From positions 1,736,001-1,800,000 of the forward strand of contig NZ_JAGJBZ010000001.1 in the NCBI RefSeq assembly GCF_020010925.1: 64,000 nt of DNA, written 5' to 3'. Positions 56,183 through 64,000 of this stretch are shown in pieces; the first letter of the stretch is position 1, and the number at the start of each line of letters is the position of its first letter. The notes beneath the pieces are model-generated. The model did not search any database. It was not told the origin of the DNA and saw only the letters and a list, made by a program, of their open reading frames with translations. Position numbers and translations under genes: made by a program. The stretch comes from Streptomyces griseiscabiei. GTDB lineage: Bacteria; Actinomycetota; Actinomycetes; Streptomycetales; Streptomycetaceae.

Positions 56183-56917
56183 CTACGGTCGGGTGAAGTC
56201 GTGGCTCCGCTCCACCTTCGCCACATGCAGCGTGTAGCACTCGTACCATTCGGCCCGCCCGCGTCGCTGCGCCGCGCGGTGCTCGGCGTCGGTGCGCCAC
56301 CGGTCGAGGGCGTCGGCGTCGCGGAAGTAGCCGACGGTGATGCCCAGCCCGCCGGGGGTCTGGGCGTGGTCCGTCCCCAGGTACCCGGGGATGTCCTTCA
56401 CCAGGTCCTCCATGCGCGCGTTGGTCTCGCCGAAGCCGCTCTGGTCCGGGGTCCGCACCGCGGTGAAGACGGCCGCGTAGTACGGGGGTTCGTAGGCGGG
56501 GACGGGCCGGGCGGGCTCGGCGGCGTCCCGCGGTGGCCGACGGCGCGCGTCCACCTCGATCTCGATCCTCATCCGGGGGTCGGAGAGGCCGCAGACCAGC
56601 ATCGTGGCGGCCGGCCGGACCTCGCCGAAGGCGTGCCGGAGCACGGGCCGGCAGGGTTCGAAGTCGGCCCGGTCGGGCAGCAGATAGCGCACCCGCACCA
56701 CGTCGGCGAGGGTGCACCCCGCCTCGGCCAGCGCCTCCTCGATGTTGCGCAGGCACTGCGCGGCCTGCTCGGCCACGTCCTCGGGGATCGTCATGGTGGA
56801 GTAGTCGAACCCGGTCGTCCCGGACACATGGACCCGGTCGCCGTCGACCACGGCACGGGCGTAGCCGATGTCCTCCTCGAACGTCGAGCCGCTGAGGATC
56901 GCGCGTCGCTCTGTCAT
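56183..56917 (-). CDS. RidA-ABM domain fusion protein
   Basis: 244-aa two-domain protein. Residues 1-125 are a RidA/YjgF enamine-deaminase-type domain (VHVSGTTGFDYSTMTIPEDV; QCLRNIEEALAEAGCTLADV; ending RIEIEVDARR). Residues 140-244 are an antibiotic-biosynthesis-monooxygenase-like (ABM) ferredoxin-fold domain (YYAAVFTAVRT; IPGYLGTDHA; WRTDAEHRAAQRRGRAEWYE). The stop codon at 56183 ends the protein DFTRP. The combination suggests handling of a reactive imine or enamine. Divergent from a LysR gene with a palindrome between them. Confidence 0.85.
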   Translation of the reverse strand: MTERRAILSGSTFEEDIGYARAVVDGDRVHVSGTTGFDYSTMTIPEDVAEQAAQCLRNIEEALAEAGCTLADVVRVRYLLPDRADFEPCRPVLRHAFGEVRPAATMLVCGLSDPRMRIEIEVDARRRPPRDAAEPARPVPAYEPPYYAAVFTAVRTPDQSGFGETNARMEDLVKDIPGYLGTDHAQTPGGLGITVGYFRDADALDRWRTDAEHRAAQRRGRAEWYECYTLHVAKVERSHDFTRP

Positions 56918-56971
56918 GCGCCGAACGCTAGGTGACCAGCGGGGATACGTCTAATACTGCCCCTGGTATGG

Positions 56972-56983
56972 AGTGATATCACT
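56972..56983. promoter_or_regulatory. 12-bp palindrome between RidA-ABM and LysR genes
   Basis: AGTGATATCACT is a perfect palindrome ending 6 bp before the LysR ATG at 56990. Likely LysR autoregulatory or shared operator site in the 72-bp divergent gap. Confidence 0.55.
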
Positions 56984-56989
56984 GGGCGT

Positions 56990-57961
56990 ATGGAACGCCG
57001 GACGGACCGCCCCGAACTACCGCTTCAGCAGGTGCACGCCTTCGTCGTGCTGGCCGAGGAACTCCACTTCGGCCGTGCCGCCGGCCGCCTGGGCATCGCC
57101 CAGCCTCCGCTGAGCCAGCAGATCCGGCGGCTGGAGGACAAGGTCGGCCACGCGCTGTTCAGCCGCGGGCCCGGAGGCATCACCCTCACCCCGGCGGGCC
57201 GGGAGCTCCTGCCCGCCGCCCGGCAGGCCCTCGGCGGCCTCGCGGACGGTCTGGCGGCGGCCCGGGACGCCGGCAGCGGCAGGGCCGGGCGGCTGCGGAT
57301 CGGCTTCGCCGCCTCCCTCGCCCTGACCGTGCTGCCCGGCCTGCTGCGCGCCTTCCGCGAACGGTTTCCCGGCGTCGCCCTGGACATCCAGGAGATGACC
57401 ACCACACCCCAGCTGGCCGCGCTGCGCGAGCGGACGATCGACATCGGACTGCTGCGCGAACCGCCCGCCGACGAGAGCGAGATCGAGTTCGCGACCGTGC
57501 TGACCGAGCCGTTCGTGGCCGTCCTGCCGTCCGCGCACCCGCTCGCGGCCCAACGCGTCGTCCGCGTCGAGCAGTTGGCGGACAGCCCCTTCGTGCTGCT
57601 GCCGCGCGCCGTCGGCCCGCCGCTGTACGACCGGATCACCGGTGTATGTGTCGCGGCGGGCTTCACTCCCCGGGTGACCCAGCACGCCGTGGAGTGGCAG
57701 ACCGTCTGCGCCCTGGTGGGGACCGGGCTGGGTGTGTCCCTGGCCCCGGAGAGCATCCGCCGTATCCGGCTCAGGGGCGTCGCCTTCCGCGGCATCGGGC
57801 GCGGCTCCCCGCGCACCCGGGTCGCCGTCGCCTGGCGCCGGGACGACTCGAATCCCCTGGTCGAGCGGCTGCTGTCCACCCTCGAACAGGGCTTCAGCCC
57901 GTCGTCCAGCGCTCCTCGATCCGGGCGAGGCGCCACACCAGCAGGGCCACCGCCCAGGTGA
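56990..57961 (+). CDS. LysR-family transcriptional regulator
   Basis: 323-aa LysR protein: HAFVVLAEELHFGRAAGRLG, IAQPPLSQQIRRLEDKVGHA, then an inducer domain (RLRIGFAASLALTVLPGLLR; DIGLLREPPADESE). Very short or no leader. It probably controls the divergent RidA-ABM gene. The last 23 codons (GFSPSSSAPRSGRGATPAGP) overlap the convergent nickel/cobalt permease gene by 68 bp. Confidence 0.92.
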   Translation: MERRTDRPELPLQQVHAFVVLAEELHFGRAAGRLGIAQPPLSQQIRRLEDKVGHALFSRGPGGITLTPAGRELLPAARQALGGLADGLAAARDAGSGRAGRLRIGFAASLALTVLPGLLRAFRERFPGVALDIQEMTTTPQLAALRERTIDIGLLREPPADESEIEFATVLTEPFVAVLPSAHPLAAQRVVRVEQLADSPFVLLPRAVGPPLYDRITGVCVAAGFTPRVTQHAVEWQTVCALVGTGLGVSLAPESIRRIRLRGVAFRGIGRGSPRTRVAVAWRRDDSNPLVERLLSTLEQGFSPSSSAPRSGRGATPAGPPPR

Positions 57962-59027
57962 CGACGAACAGGCCGACGACGACATAGCCGATGACGTTGA
58001 GGTCGAGGCCTGCGACCCAGTCCCAGAACGCACCGTGCAGATGTGCCTTCTCGGCGACGAGGCCGAGCAGTTCGACCGTGCCGATGAGCAGGGCGACGGC
58101 CACCGAGAGGCCGGTGATCGTGAGGTTGTAGTAGACCTTGCGGACGGGCTTGGAGAACGCCCAGCCGTAGGCGAAGTTCATGAACGAGCCGTCGATCGTG
58201 TCCAGGAGCGACATACCGGCCGCGAACAGGACCGGCAGGCACAGGATCGCGTACCAGGGCAGCCCGGAGGCCGCGCCCGACCCGGCCAGGACCAGCAGCG
58301 CGACCTCGGTCGCCGTGTCGAAGCCGAGGCCGAAGAGCAGACCCAGCGGGAACATCTGCCACGGCTTGGTGATGGACCTCATCAGCCGTCCGAGGAGTCG
58401 GTTCATGAACCCCCGGCTGTTCAGCCGCTCCTCCAGGGCGGCCTCGTCGAAGGTGCCCGAGCGCATCTCGCGGAACACCTTCCAGATGCCCACCATGATC
58501 ACCAGGTTGATGATCGCGATGACGTACAGGAAGGTCCCGGAGACGGTGGTGCCGACCCAGCCGGTGATGTCGTGCAGGGTGGAGTCGTCGTCGCGGACCG
58601 GTCCGGCGAGCGCCTTGACCCCGAGGGTGAGCAGGAAGGTGAGGGCGAAGACGATCGACGAGTGGCCGAGGGAGAACCAGAAGCCGACCGACAGCGGGCG
58701 CTGCCCCTCGCCCATCAGTTTGCGGGTGGTGTTGTCGATGGCGGCGATGTGGTCGGCGTCGAAGGCGTGCCGCATACCGAGGGTGTAGGCGGTGACACCC
58801 ATGCCGATGCCGAAGGTCTTGCTGCCGACGCTGTAGTGCTCGGGCGCGACGATCACGACCAGGGTGAACCAGCCGATGACATGCAGCGCCAGGATGAAGC
58901 CGGCCATCCCGCCGAGGCTCGCCCACTCCTTGCGTGACATCGAGGCGCGGACACGACGCCAGGAGAAGCCGCTCCGTTCGGTGGGGGCCGGCGAGGCCGT
59001 GGGGACGGTGTCGGTGACTGGGGCCAT
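57894..59027 (-). CDS. NiCoT-family nickel/cobalt permease (HoxN/NixA type)
   Basis: 377-aa secondary transporter with eight membrane helices. The signature RHAFDADHIAAIDN in helix 2 binds the metal. LGHSSIVFAL and GLGFDTATEVALL are the other family motifs. It takes up Ni or Co with high affinity, for example for urease, hydrogenase, Ni-SOD or cobalamin. ATG 59027. A Nur-like box 82 bp upstream suggests nickel-dependent repression. Confidence 0.94.
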   Translation of the reverse strand: MAPVTDTVPTASPAPTERSGFSWRRVRASMSRKEWASLGGMAGFILALHVIGWFTLVVIVAPEHYSVGSKTFGIGMGVTAYTLGMRHAFDADHIAAIDNTTRKLMGEGQRPLSVGFWFSLGHSSIVFALTFLLTLGVKALAGPVRDDDSTLHDITGWVGTTVSGTFLYVIAIINLVIMVGIWKVFREMRSGTFDEAALEERLNSRGFMNRLLGRLMRSITKPWQMFPLGLLFGLGFDTATEVALLVLAGSGAASGLPWYAILCLPVLFAAGMSLLDTIDGSFMNFAYGWAFSKPVRKVYYNLTITGLSVAVALLIGTVELLGLVAEKAHLHGAFWDWVAGLDLNVIGYVVVGLFVVTWAVALLVWRLARIEERWTTG

Positions 59028-59108
59028 GGGGCGGATGCCTTACTCGTCGTGCCGCTTGCGTGTGGATGGATGATCCGGCCCCCACAGCCTTGTGCGGGCC
59101 TTTCGTAG

Positions 59109-59125
59109 CTGCAAGCAGGTCGCAG
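59109..59125. promoter_or_regulatory. Nur-like box upstream of NiCoT gene
   Basis: On the gene strand, CTGCGA-CCTGC-TTGCAG: two half-sites similar to TTGCAA separated by 5 nt, matching the Streptomyces Nur box layout tTGCaa-N5-ttGCAA. The rest of the 59028-59171 gap holds no gene. Confidence 0.5.
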
Positions 59126-59171
59126 TAAAGCTCGTGCCACGTTTCGGTCAGGGCCTGAGCCGGGACTTGGG

Positions 59172-59825
59172 TCAGGTCAGGCTCTCCCAGTGGACCGTGC
59201 GGTCGCACCAGCGCCGCAGGAGTACGCGGTCGTGGCCGACGGCCAGCAGGCCCGCGCCGGTGGCCGTCCGGTACTCCTCCACCACGGCGACCAGCGCGGC
59301 GGTCGTGGAAGCGTCGAGCATGGCGGTCATCTCGTCGCAGATCAGCCAGCGCGGACGCAGCACCAGCGCGCGGGCGAGGCAGGCCCGTTGGAGCTGGCCG
59401 TCGCTCACCTCGTGGGGGCGCCGGGTCAGCAGGTCCGGGGTGAGGCCGACCGTGGCCGCCAGTTCGGTGACCCGGTCCGGTGCCTCCGCCCGGCGGCCGG
59501 TGGCCCGCAGCGGTTCGGCGACGAGGTCGGCGAGCCGCAGCCGGGGGTCGGCCGAGAGCCTCGGCTGCTGGAAGACGACGCCGAACGCGGTGCGTCGCCC
59601 GCGCGGGGCGCGGTGTCGCCATCGCCGTACGGGTGTGCCGTCGAGGGTGAGGGTTCCGGCGTCGGGGCGGTGCAGCAGGGCCGCCACCCGGGCGAGGGTG
59701 GACTTGCCGCAGCCGCTGGGGCCGAGCAGTCCGACGGCCTCGCCGGGGGCGACGGTCAGGGAGACGTCCCGGACGACGGGGGCGCGCCGGTCGTATCCGG
59801 CGGTGATGGCGCGCAGCTCAAGCAC
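59172..59825 (-). CDS. ABC transporter ATPase (DppF/NikE-like, short)
   Basis: 217-aa ATPase: VLELRAITAGYDRRAPVV, Walker A GPSGCGKST, signature degenerate (EVSDGQLQRACLARAL), Walker B WLICDEMTAMLDAS, H-loop VGHD. It lacks the C-terminal oligopeptide extension of DppF, so its shape fits NikE. The GTG at 59825 overlaps the stop of the upstream ATPase by 8 bp. Final gene of the five-gene transporter operon. Confidence 0.88.
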   Translation of the reverse strand: MLELRAITAGYDRRAPVVRDVSLTVAPGEAVGLLGPSGCGKSTLARVAALLHRPDAGTLTLDGTPVRRWRHRAPRGRRTAFGVVFQQPRLSADPRLRLADLVAEPLRATGRRAEAPDRVTELAATVGLTPDLLTRRPHEVSDGQLQRACLARALVLRPRWLICDEMTAMLDASTTAALVAVVEEYRTATGAGLLAVGHDRVLLRRWCDRTVHWESLT

Positions 59826-60792
59826 GGATGTCCTCCGAGGCGGGCGGGGGCGCGACGGGGAGGGAGGTCGTGCCGTGCGGGTGGTGGCAGGCGAGACCGC
59901 CCCTGGTCGGCGGTGGGGTGGCGCAGCGGTCGTCGGCGCGGTCGCAGCGGGCGGCGAAGGCGCAGCCGTCCGGGAGGTCGCCCAGTTCGGGGGGCATCCC
60001 CGGGACGGGGGTGAAGGCCCGGTCGGGGAGGGCGTCGAGGAGGCCGCGGCTGTAGGGGTGACGGGGACCGGGGGTGTCGAAGAACGTGACGGCGTCGGTG
60101 AGTTCGACGACGCGGCCCGCGTACATGACGGCGACCCGGTCGGCGATGCGCGCGGCGGCGGCCAGGTCGTGGGTGATGACCAGCAGGGCGCGGCCCGTGC
60201 GGGTGTCGACGTGGCGGCGCAGTTCGTCGACCGTGCGGTCCACCAGGTCGCGGTCGAGTCCGGTGGTGGGTTCGTCGGCGAGCAGCAGGGGCGCGTCGCC
60301 GACGAGGGCGAGCGCGGTGGCGGCGCGCTGGGCGAGGCCGCCGGAGAGTTCGTGCGGATACCGGTCGAGGTGGTCGGCGGGGAACGCGGCGCGCCCGGCC
60401 GCCGCCTCTGCGGCCTCGTGTACGGCGGCACGCCCGCGTGCGCCGGTCAGGGCGGCGACCGTCTCCTCCAGCTGCGAGCGGATGGTGCGGACGGGGGTGA
60501 GATGGGCCGCCGGGCTCTGCGGGACCAGGCCGATCAGCCGGCCCCGTACCGTCCGGGCGAGCGTCCGCTCGTCGGCGCCGAGCAGTTCCAGCTCACCGAG
60601 CCGGGCCTCGCCCCTGGTCCGCGCGTTGCCCGGCAGCAACCCGAGCAGCGCGGAGGCCAGCACGGACTTGCCGCAGCCGCTCTCCCCGATCAGCACCAGG
60701 CACTCACCGGCCGCGACCTCGAAGTCCACGTCGGTCACGGCGGCGACACGGCGTCCGCCGGGCATCAGGAAGCGGACGGAGAGGCCGCGCAC
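59818..60792 (-). CDS. ABC transporter ATPase (OppD/DppD/NikD-like)
   Basis: 324-aa ATPase with Walker A GESGCGKSV, signature ELSGGLAQRAATALAL, Walker B LLLADEPTTGLDRD, H-loop VITHD, and the C-terminal Opp/Dpp cysteine region (CAFAARCDRADDRCATPPPT) with three Cys as expected. The frame opens just after the permease stop, and the first possible start is the GTG at 60792, 76 bp downstream of that stop, without a clear RBS. Confidence 0.88.
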   Translation of the reverse strand: MRGLSVRFLMPGGRRVAAVTDVDFEVAAGECLVLIGESGCGKSVLASALLGLLPGNARTRGEARLGELELLGADERTLARTVRGRLIGLVPQSPAAHLTPVRTIRSQLEETVAALTGARGRAAVHEAAEAAAGRAAFPADHLDRYPHELSGGLAQRAATALALVGDAPLLLADEPTTGLDRDLVDRTVDELRRHVDTRTGRALLVITHDLAAAARIADRVAVMYAGRVVELTDAVTFFDTPGPRHPYSRGLLDALPDRAFTPVPGMPPELGDLPDGCAFAARCDRADDRCATPPPTRGGLACHHPHGTTSLPVAPPPASEDIRA

Positions 60793-60868
60793 GGTCAGGA
60801 CGGCGGGGCGCTCCGGGGCGGCGGGGGCAGCGGCCGTGACCGCCTCGGCCCCCGCTCGGATCCGGCGG

Positions 60869-61792
60869 TCACAGCATCAGCTCCGATCGGCGGCGGGGGC
60901 TGAGGCGTTCGCGCCAGACTCCCGCGAGGCCGGCTATGGCGAGGGTGGGGACGATGATGAAGAGGCCGGGGAAGAGGGTGGGCCACCACTGGCCCGCGAG
61001 GAGGGAGCCCCGGGCGCTCTGGACGAGGGTGCCGAGGCTGGCCGTGTGGGTGGGCAGTCCGAGGCCGAGGAAGGACAGGGCGGACTCGTGCCACATGGCG
61101 TGCGGCACCATCAGGACGGCGGCGAGCGCGGCCTGCGGCAGCACGCCGGGCAGCAGATGCCGTACGGTCACCCGCCACCGGGAGGCGCCGCCGGAGACGG
61201 CCGCGTCGATGTACGGGCGGGAGCGCAGGGACAGCACCTCGGCGCGGACGATCCGGGCGGTCGACAGCCAGTGGGTGAGCGCGACCGAGACGACGACGGG
61301 CCAGACGCCCGGCCGGAACATGGCGACGATGAAGATGCCGAGCAGCAGATGGGGCACGGACGACACCGTGTCGACCAGCCGCATGACGAGCCGGTCGGCC
61401 CGGCCGCCGAGCGCCCCGGCGGTGGCCCCGACCGCCGTGCCGATCACGGTCGCGGTCAGGGCGGCGGCGAGACCGACGAGCAGGGAGACGCGGAGGCCGT
61501 AGACGCAGCGCAGGAGCAGGTCGCGGCCGACGTCGTCGGTGCCGAACGGGTGGGCCCAGGACGGTGGTCGCAGTTTGGCGGCCAGGTCGACGGCCTGCTG
61601 GTCGAGCTGGACCAGCGGCGGTACGAGGAGGACGGCGAGGACCGTCACCGCGACCAGCGCGGCGGAGGTCCGCGACCGGAGGGTGTGCGTGGAGCGGCGG
61701 TTCGGGCCGCGAGAGCGCCACGCGGACCCGGGCGGCGACTCGGCTGCCGTGTCAGCCACGGACGTACGGAACATGGGGGATATCACCGTCAC
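60869..61792 (-). CDS. ABC transporter permease (DppC/NikC-like)
   Basis: 307-aa permease with six helices. An N-terminal basic segment is followed by LVAVTVLAVLLVPPLVQLDQ, the Opp/Dpp stretch HPFGTDDVGRDLLLRCVYG, and the EAA loop (DAAVSGGASRWRVTVRHLLP). The start overlaps the stop of the DppB-like gene (ATGA). Confidence 0.92.
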   Translation of the reverse strand: MTVISPMFRTSVADTAAESPPGSAWRSRGPNRRSTHTLRSRTSAALVAVTVLAVLLVPPLVQLDQQAVDLAAKLRPPSWAHPFGTDDVGRDLLLRCVYGLRVSLLVGLAAALTATVIGTAVGATAGALGGRADRLVMRLVDTVSSVPHLLLGIFIVAMFRPGVWPVVVSVALTHWLSTARIVRAEVLSLRSRPYIDAAVSGGASRWRVTVRHLLPGVLPQAALAAVLMVPHAMWHESALSFLGLGLPTHTASLGTLVQSARGSLLAGQWWPTLFPGLFIIVPTLAIAGLAGVWRERLSPRRRSELML

Positions 61793-62781
61793 AGTTCACT
61801 GAGCTTCACTCTCGGGTCGATCAGGCCGTACAGGAGGTCCGCCAGCAGGTTCCCGGTGAGGACGGCGACGGCGGCGAGCGTGGTGAGGGCGGCGAGGAGC
61901 GGGAAGTCGACGGCGGTGGCCGCCTCCACGGTGGCCGCCGCGATACCGGGCCAGCTGAAGACGCTCTCCACGAGCAGGGCGCCGGTGATGAGTTCGGGGA
62001 CGCGGGAGCCGATCAGGGTGAGGACCGGCAGCAGTCCGGAGCGCAGCGCGTGGTGCAGGAGGACCGTGCGTTCGGCGATGCCCCGGGCGCGGGCGCCCCG
62101 TACCGGGTCCTCGGCCAGCGCGTCGCCGACGCCCTGCCGTACGTACAGGGTGAACCAGGGCAGTTGGGAGACGGCGAGCACCCCGGCGGGCAGGACGAGG
62201 TGGTGCGCGACCTGCCCGGCCGTGACCTGTTCGGTGGAAGTGTCCGTCAGACCGCCCGCCGGAAGTACGCCCAGTTGGAGCGCGAACAGCCAGACGGCGA
62301 GCAGGGCGACCCAGAAGACGGGCGCGGCTTCGAGGGTGTACGCGGCGGAGGTGACGGCCCGGTCGAGCCATCCGCCGGGGCGGCGGGCGGCGAGCACGCC
62401 CAGCGTGGTGCCGAGCAGGACGGCGACGGCGAAGGCGACCGCGCACAACAGGGTCGACCAGACGAGGCGTTCGGCGATGACCTGGGCCACCGGCTGGCGC
62501 AGCACGCTGGACTCGCCGAGGTCGCCGGTGAGCGCGGACGTCAGCCAGCGCCACCAGCGCACGGCGAACGGCTCGTCCACGCCGAGGTTGGCGCGCAGCC
62601 GGTCCAGGGTCTCCTGGTCGGCGCCGAGGGCGGCGGTGCCCGCGTACGCCTTGACGGGGTCGAAGGGGGAGGCGGCGGCGATCGCGAACACGCCGAAGGT
62701 GACGACGAGGACGACGGGGACGGCGAACAGGGCACGCCGTCCGGTCAGTCGTGCCATCGCTCCCCAGGGGAGCCGGGTCAC
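61789..62781 (-). CDS. ABC transporter permease (DppB/NikB-like)
   Basis: 330-aa permease: ALFAVPVVLVVTFGVFAIAA, LRANLGVDEPFAVRWWRWL, GDLGESSVLRQPVAQVIAER, EAA loop region DPVRGARARGIAERTVLLHH. I place the start at GTG 62781, overlapping the binding-protein stop as GTGA; the ATG at 62757 with GGGGAG very close is an alternative that removes eight residues. Confidence 0.9.
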   Translation of the reverse strand: MTRLPWGAMARLTGRRALFAVPVVLVVTFGVFAIAAASPFDPVKAYAGTAALGADQETLDRLRANLGVDEPFAVRWWRWLTSALTGDLGESSVLRQPVAQVIAERLVWSTLLCAVAFAVAVLLGTTLGVLAARRPGGWLDRAVTSAAYTLEAAPVFWVALLAVWLFALQLGVLPAGGLTDTSTEQVTAGQVAHHLVLPAGVLAVSQLPWFTLYVRQGVGDALAEDPVRGARARGIAERTVLLHHALRSGLLPVLTLIGSRVPELITGALLVESVFSWPGIAAATVEAATAVDFPLLAALTTLAAVAVLTGNLLADLLYGLIDPRVKLSEL

Positions 62782-64000
62782 GTCCGTGGCCGCCAGGTCT
62801 CGATGTTCCACCAGGGGCCGGACGCGAAGCCGTGTTCGTGCGGTTCGACCTGGGTGGTCAGTCCGTCCCAGCGGTCGGCGAGGACGTAGACGTGGTCGAT
62901 GTGGGTGAGGAAGGTGTAGCCGGGGTCCTTCACCAGTTCGCGCTGGAGCGTGTCGTACGCGCTCTTGCGGGCGGCGTCGTCCTGGCTTCGGCGGCCGGTG
63001 TCGAGGGCTTCGTCCACCTTCGGGTTGGCGTAGCGGCCCATGTTGTTGAAGCCGTCGCCGGCGAGGGAGGAGTGCAGCATCGTGTAGAGGCCGAAGTCGG
63101 GGTCGCCGGTGGAGCCGAAGCCGGCGAGGACGGCGGTGTCCTTCATCCTCGGCTCGATCACCTCCCAGGTGGCGCTCTCCACGGTCACGTCGATGCCGGC
63201 CTTCTTGGCGTCGGAGGCGTAGGCGAGGGCGTGGTCCTGGCGGACCTTGTCGCCGGACGGGTAGAGCAGGGTGAAGGCCGCCTTCGTGCCCGCATTGGCG
63301 CGGATGCCGTCCGGGCCGGTCCTCCAGCCCGCCTCGTCCAGGACGCGTGCGGCCTTGCCGAGGTCCTGGGGGCGTTCGATGCCCTTCGCGAACCAGGGGT
63401 CGTCGCCGGGCAGCGGTCCGTACGCCGGGCGGCCGGCGCCGTCGAGGATCTGGTCGACCATGGCCTCGCGGTCCACGGCGGCGTCGAGGGCCCGCCGGAT
63501 CGCGCGGTCGCCGGTGACGTCGTTCCCGGTGGGGAGGGTGACGGTGCGATAGTCGTAGGACTTGGCGTCGTAGGTCTTCCGGTCGCCGTCCTTCGCGAAG
63601 CCGGCGGCGAGATCGGGTGGCAGGATCGCGCCGTCGAGGTCGCCGGAGCGCAGCCGGGTGGCGCGTACGTCGTCGTCCTCGACGATCGCCATGGTGAACT
63701 TCTTCACCTTCGGGGCGCCGCCCCAGTAGTCCGGGTTGGCCTTGAAGGTGAGCTTCTCGCCCCTGCTCCAGGTGGACAGGACGTACGGGCCGGTGCCGAT
63801 CGGCTCGGTGTTGAAGGAGCCGGTGTTGGGGTCCTGCTTCCCCGCGATGTGTGCGGGGACGATCGGCAGGACCGTGCGGCCGGCGAAGGGCGCGTAGGGG
63901 TAGTCGAGGGTGAAGACGACCTTGTCGTCGCCGTCCGCCCGGACCTCCTTGACGGCGTCGAGTTCGCTGCGGGCGGTGTTGTTGGTCTTCGCGTCCAGCA
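62778..64000 (-). CDS. Peptide/nickel-type extracellular solute-binding protein (family 5), N-terminus outside window
   Basis: About 406 C-terminal residues of an SBP family 5 protein. Visible blocks are EPIGTGPYVLSTWSRGEKLT, FKANPDYWGGAPKVKKF, AIRRALDAAVDREAMVDQIL and the C-terminal HEHGFASGPWWNIETWR. Family members bind oligopeptides, nickel complexes or opines; the ligand is uncertain. A nickel role is possible given the NiCoT gene downstream. The signal and lipobox lie beyond 64000. Confidence 0.92.
   Translation of the reverse strand, partial: LDAKTNNTARSELDAVKEVRADGDDKVVFTLDYPYAPFAGRTVLPIVPAHIAGKQDPNTGSFNTEPIGTGPYVLSTWSRGEKLTFKANPDYWGGAPKVKKFTMAIVEDDDVRATRLRSGDLDGAILPPDLAAGFAKDGDRKTYDAKSYDYRTVTLPTGNDVTGDRAIRRALDAAVDREAMVDQILDGAGRPAYGPLPGDDPWFAKGIERPQDLGKAARVLDEAGWRTGPDGIRANAGTKAAFTLLYPSGDKVRQDHALAYASDAKKAGIDVTVESATWEVIEPRMKDTAVLAGFGSTGDPDFGLYTMLHSSLAGDGFNNMGRYANPKVDEALDTGRRSQDDAARKSAYDTLQRELVKDPGYTFLTHIDHVYVLADRWDGLTTQVEPHEHGFASGPWWNIETWRPRT

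Noticed and set aside
1..64000. CRISPR array, rRNA, intact IS element or integrase
   Set aside because: No regularly spaced direct repeats of CRISPR length, no rRNA sequence, and no transposase or recombinase motif was found on either strand.

Overview
The window is high-GC actinomycete DNA and looks like a Streptomyces chromosome. Supporting signs are the strong third-position G/C bias, frequent GTG and TTG starts, ATGA/GTGA gene overlaps, families such as DUF6479, IdeR/DmdR-type iron boxes and a sigma-B-like promoter. No rRNA, tRNA, CRISPR array or replication origin is visible.

Layout. (1) 1-3283: carbohydrate ABC transporter (binding lipoprotein and two permeases, the last cut by the window edge) with two LacI-type operators upstream. 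(2) About 3.3-12.2 kb: an accessory block. It holds a UvrD-like helicase operon, a small XRE repressor with three 17-bp operator repeats, a divergent Cys/His-rich protein, and then a compact immune-type locus. That locus has an XRE regulator and an ImmA/IrrE peptidase (CapH/CapP-like), divergent from a 53-aa basic protein, a cGAS/DncV-like nucleotidyltransferase, an E2-like enzyme and a single-pass membrane protein. It reads as an E2-only ('short' type II) CBASS with an unrecognised small membrane effector, and it is the most interesting system here. (3) 12.2-15.7 kb: a FadE29-like acyl-CoA dehydrogenase behind a KstR-type box, a Csp-like copper-storage protein, a DUF6479 protein and pobA. (4) 15.9-28.5 kb: a siderophore locus. 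ATP-grasp, NIS synthetase, MFS, NIS synthetase and PLP decarboxylase occur in the pvsABCDE order of vibrioferrin, with a FecB/CD/E-type uptake system and an FhuF-like reductase, and with iron boxes at the divergent promoters. (5) 29.4-43.3 kb: an aromatic or alicyclic acid catabolic cluster. It includes a P450, reductase, CoA ligase, acyl-CoA and hydroxyacyl-CoA dehydrogenases, extradiol dioxygenase, PaaZ/BoxD-like aldehyde dehydrogenase and two FAH-family enzymes. Three promoters carry the same AGA-N2-TCT operator, probably read by the local MarR protein. (6) 43.4-49.3 kb: a two-domain GH43 enzyme, a membrane EEP phosphatase-type protein, LysR, and an ArsR/MFS pair that suggests metal efflux. 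(7) 49.3-56 kb: the urtABCDE urea transporter with an 11-bp-phased GlnR-like site, a divergent MarR, and a signal-less AmiC-like binding protein. (8) 56.2-64 kb: a RidA-ABM fusion with a divergent LysR, a NiCoT nickel/cobalt permease with a Nur-like box, and an Opp/Nik-type ABC transporter whose binding protein runs off the window.

How they work together: the window is dominated by acquisition systems (sugar, iron, urea, nickel or peptide), each next to its own regulator or operator, and by a peripheral catabolic pathway. The accessory block interrupts these housekeeping-style genes. All assignments come from reading the sequence and from family knowledge; no database search was run.
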